DNA from: Iodobacter sp. BJB302
GTDB taxonomy: Bacteria > Pseudomonadota > Gammaproteobacteria > Burkholderiales > Chitinibacteraceae
NCBI RefSeq assembly: GCF_002735645.1
Contig: NZ_PDZG01000028.1
Coordinates: forward strand, 1-55,560
Reading direction: 5' to 3'
Length of the DNA: 55,560 nt
Both the position numbers and the translations under genes were made by a program. Of the stretch, positions 55,189 through 55,560 are shown in pieces (within the stretch, counting starts at the first letter, position 1; each line of letters starts with the position of its first letter). The notes under the pieces are model-generated. The model did no database searches. It saw nothing but the letters and a program-made list of their open reading frames with translations, and was not told the DNA's origin.

Positions 55189-55560
55189 ATGAAATTAATT
55201 AAAGTAAAAGCTCATATCGGCTACTGGATAATTCTTCTTGCGCTGAGTGCTTGCCGCCCCGCAGAGTCTGAAGCGGTGGGAAAGCGTGTTGATGCGGATA
55301 GTGTGACGGTGTCGGTGGATGCGGTGAATTATATGCACGATTACTCGGTGCAATTTGTGCTGCGTGACGCTAAGCAGCAGGCGGTTGGCGGTTCGATTGT
55401 TGATATTTTGCAGGGGCCGGGGGGTAAAAACTGTCCTGATTATGTCTCTTGCTCAATCTCCTTGCTCAAACCACTTAAAAGGCCTAAGGTGAACGAACGT
55501 TCTTTTGTGGAGTGGTCGTCATGGCAATCAACCCAATCCAGATGCAAAAGGGGCTGTCGC
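55189..55560 (+). CDS. lipoprotein resembling DUF3304 type, running into an insertion sequence
   Basis: It is open to the window edge (124 codons). A lipoprotein signal ends LLALSAC (Cys22). The mature part has TVSVDAVNYMHDYSVQFVLR then GGSIVDILQGPGGKNC, resembling DUF3304 lipoproteins, which are common beside VgrG/DUF4123 genes and may be immunity or accessory factors. After about residue 80 the sequence no longer looks like this family and a transposase start lies within it at 55521. The gene is probably truncated by the insertion sequence, with the border somewhere in 55420-55520. Confidence 0.6.
   Translation, partial: MKLIKVKAHIGYWIILLALSACRPAESEAVGKRVDADSVTVSVDAVNYMHDYSVQFVLRDAKQQAVGGSIVDILQGPGGKNCPDYVSCSISLLKPLKRPKVNERSFVEWSSWQSTQSRCKRGCR
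55521..55560 (+). mobile_element. IS1595-family transposase, N-terminus only
   Basis: The last 40 bases encode MAINPIQMQKGLS. IS1595-family (ISXO2-like) transposases typically begin MAINxxQFQxGLSxxEF. A GGAG site lies about 10 bp upstream. The rest is outside the window; the left inverted repeat could not be placed. Confidence 0.65.

Overview
The window comes from a betaproteobacterial chromosome with about 50% G+C. Gene content and codon style suggest order Neisseriales, near Iodobacter/Chromobacterium; that is an inference from gene families, not a database match. The left half is mostly ordinary chromosomal genes. The right half (about 27.3-55.5 kb) is a complete type VI secretion system (T6SS) locus with accessory and mobile DNA.

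1-15.5 kb: the 3' relic of an IS3-family element; a Tat-exported phosphoesterase; a four-gene TelA-type envelope/stress operon (binding protein, TelA, vWA binding lipoprotein, XpaC-like membrane protein); a Tat-exported dienelactone hydrolase; an EAL c-di-GMP phosphodiesterase gene broken by an in-frame amber codon; a small lipoprotein; an NlpC/P60 peptidase with a basic tail; an ABC1/UbiB-type kinase; an orphan amino-acid binding protein; sufS-sufE; and nudB.

15.5-27.2 kb: a roughly 1970-residue hybrid regulator (pseudokinase-like domain, AAA ATPase, helical repeats, GAF, PAS, histidine kinase, receiver). It is followed by a DHH phosphoesterase, an SPFH/NfeD pair, a MITE-like nested palindrome, and the tyrosine/phenylalanine catabolic genes phhA-hpd with a divergent Lrp-type regulator.

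27.3-55.5 kb: T6SS. A PAAR-like spike tip, a small HTH-like protein and a YwqK-type MORN protein precede the structural genes. A divergent promoter region at 43.2-43.44 kb splits the core. The left arm (minus strand) carries tssB, tssC, hcp, tssE, tssF, tssG, clpV and vgrG. The right arm (plus strand) carries tssJ, tssK, tssL, tssM, tssA, a second vgrG, and a DUF4123 adaptor. All thirteen Tss components are present. Inside the left arm is an accessory island holding a candidate CheD-like glutamine deamidase, a decayed RAYT transposase, a group II intron relic with domain V, and an adhesin-E-like secreted protein. At the right edge an IS1595-type transposase begins inside or just after a lipoprotein gene.

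The least expected structures are: (i) the CheD-like protein between clpV and vgrG, bracketed by inverted copies of a RAYT-linked motif; (ii) a tandem triplication at the tssL-tssM junction that makes two overlapping 38-residue ORFs; (iii) five copies of a roughly 230-bp intergenic repeat sitting between T6SS genes; and (iv) the nested palindromic element upstream of nfeD.
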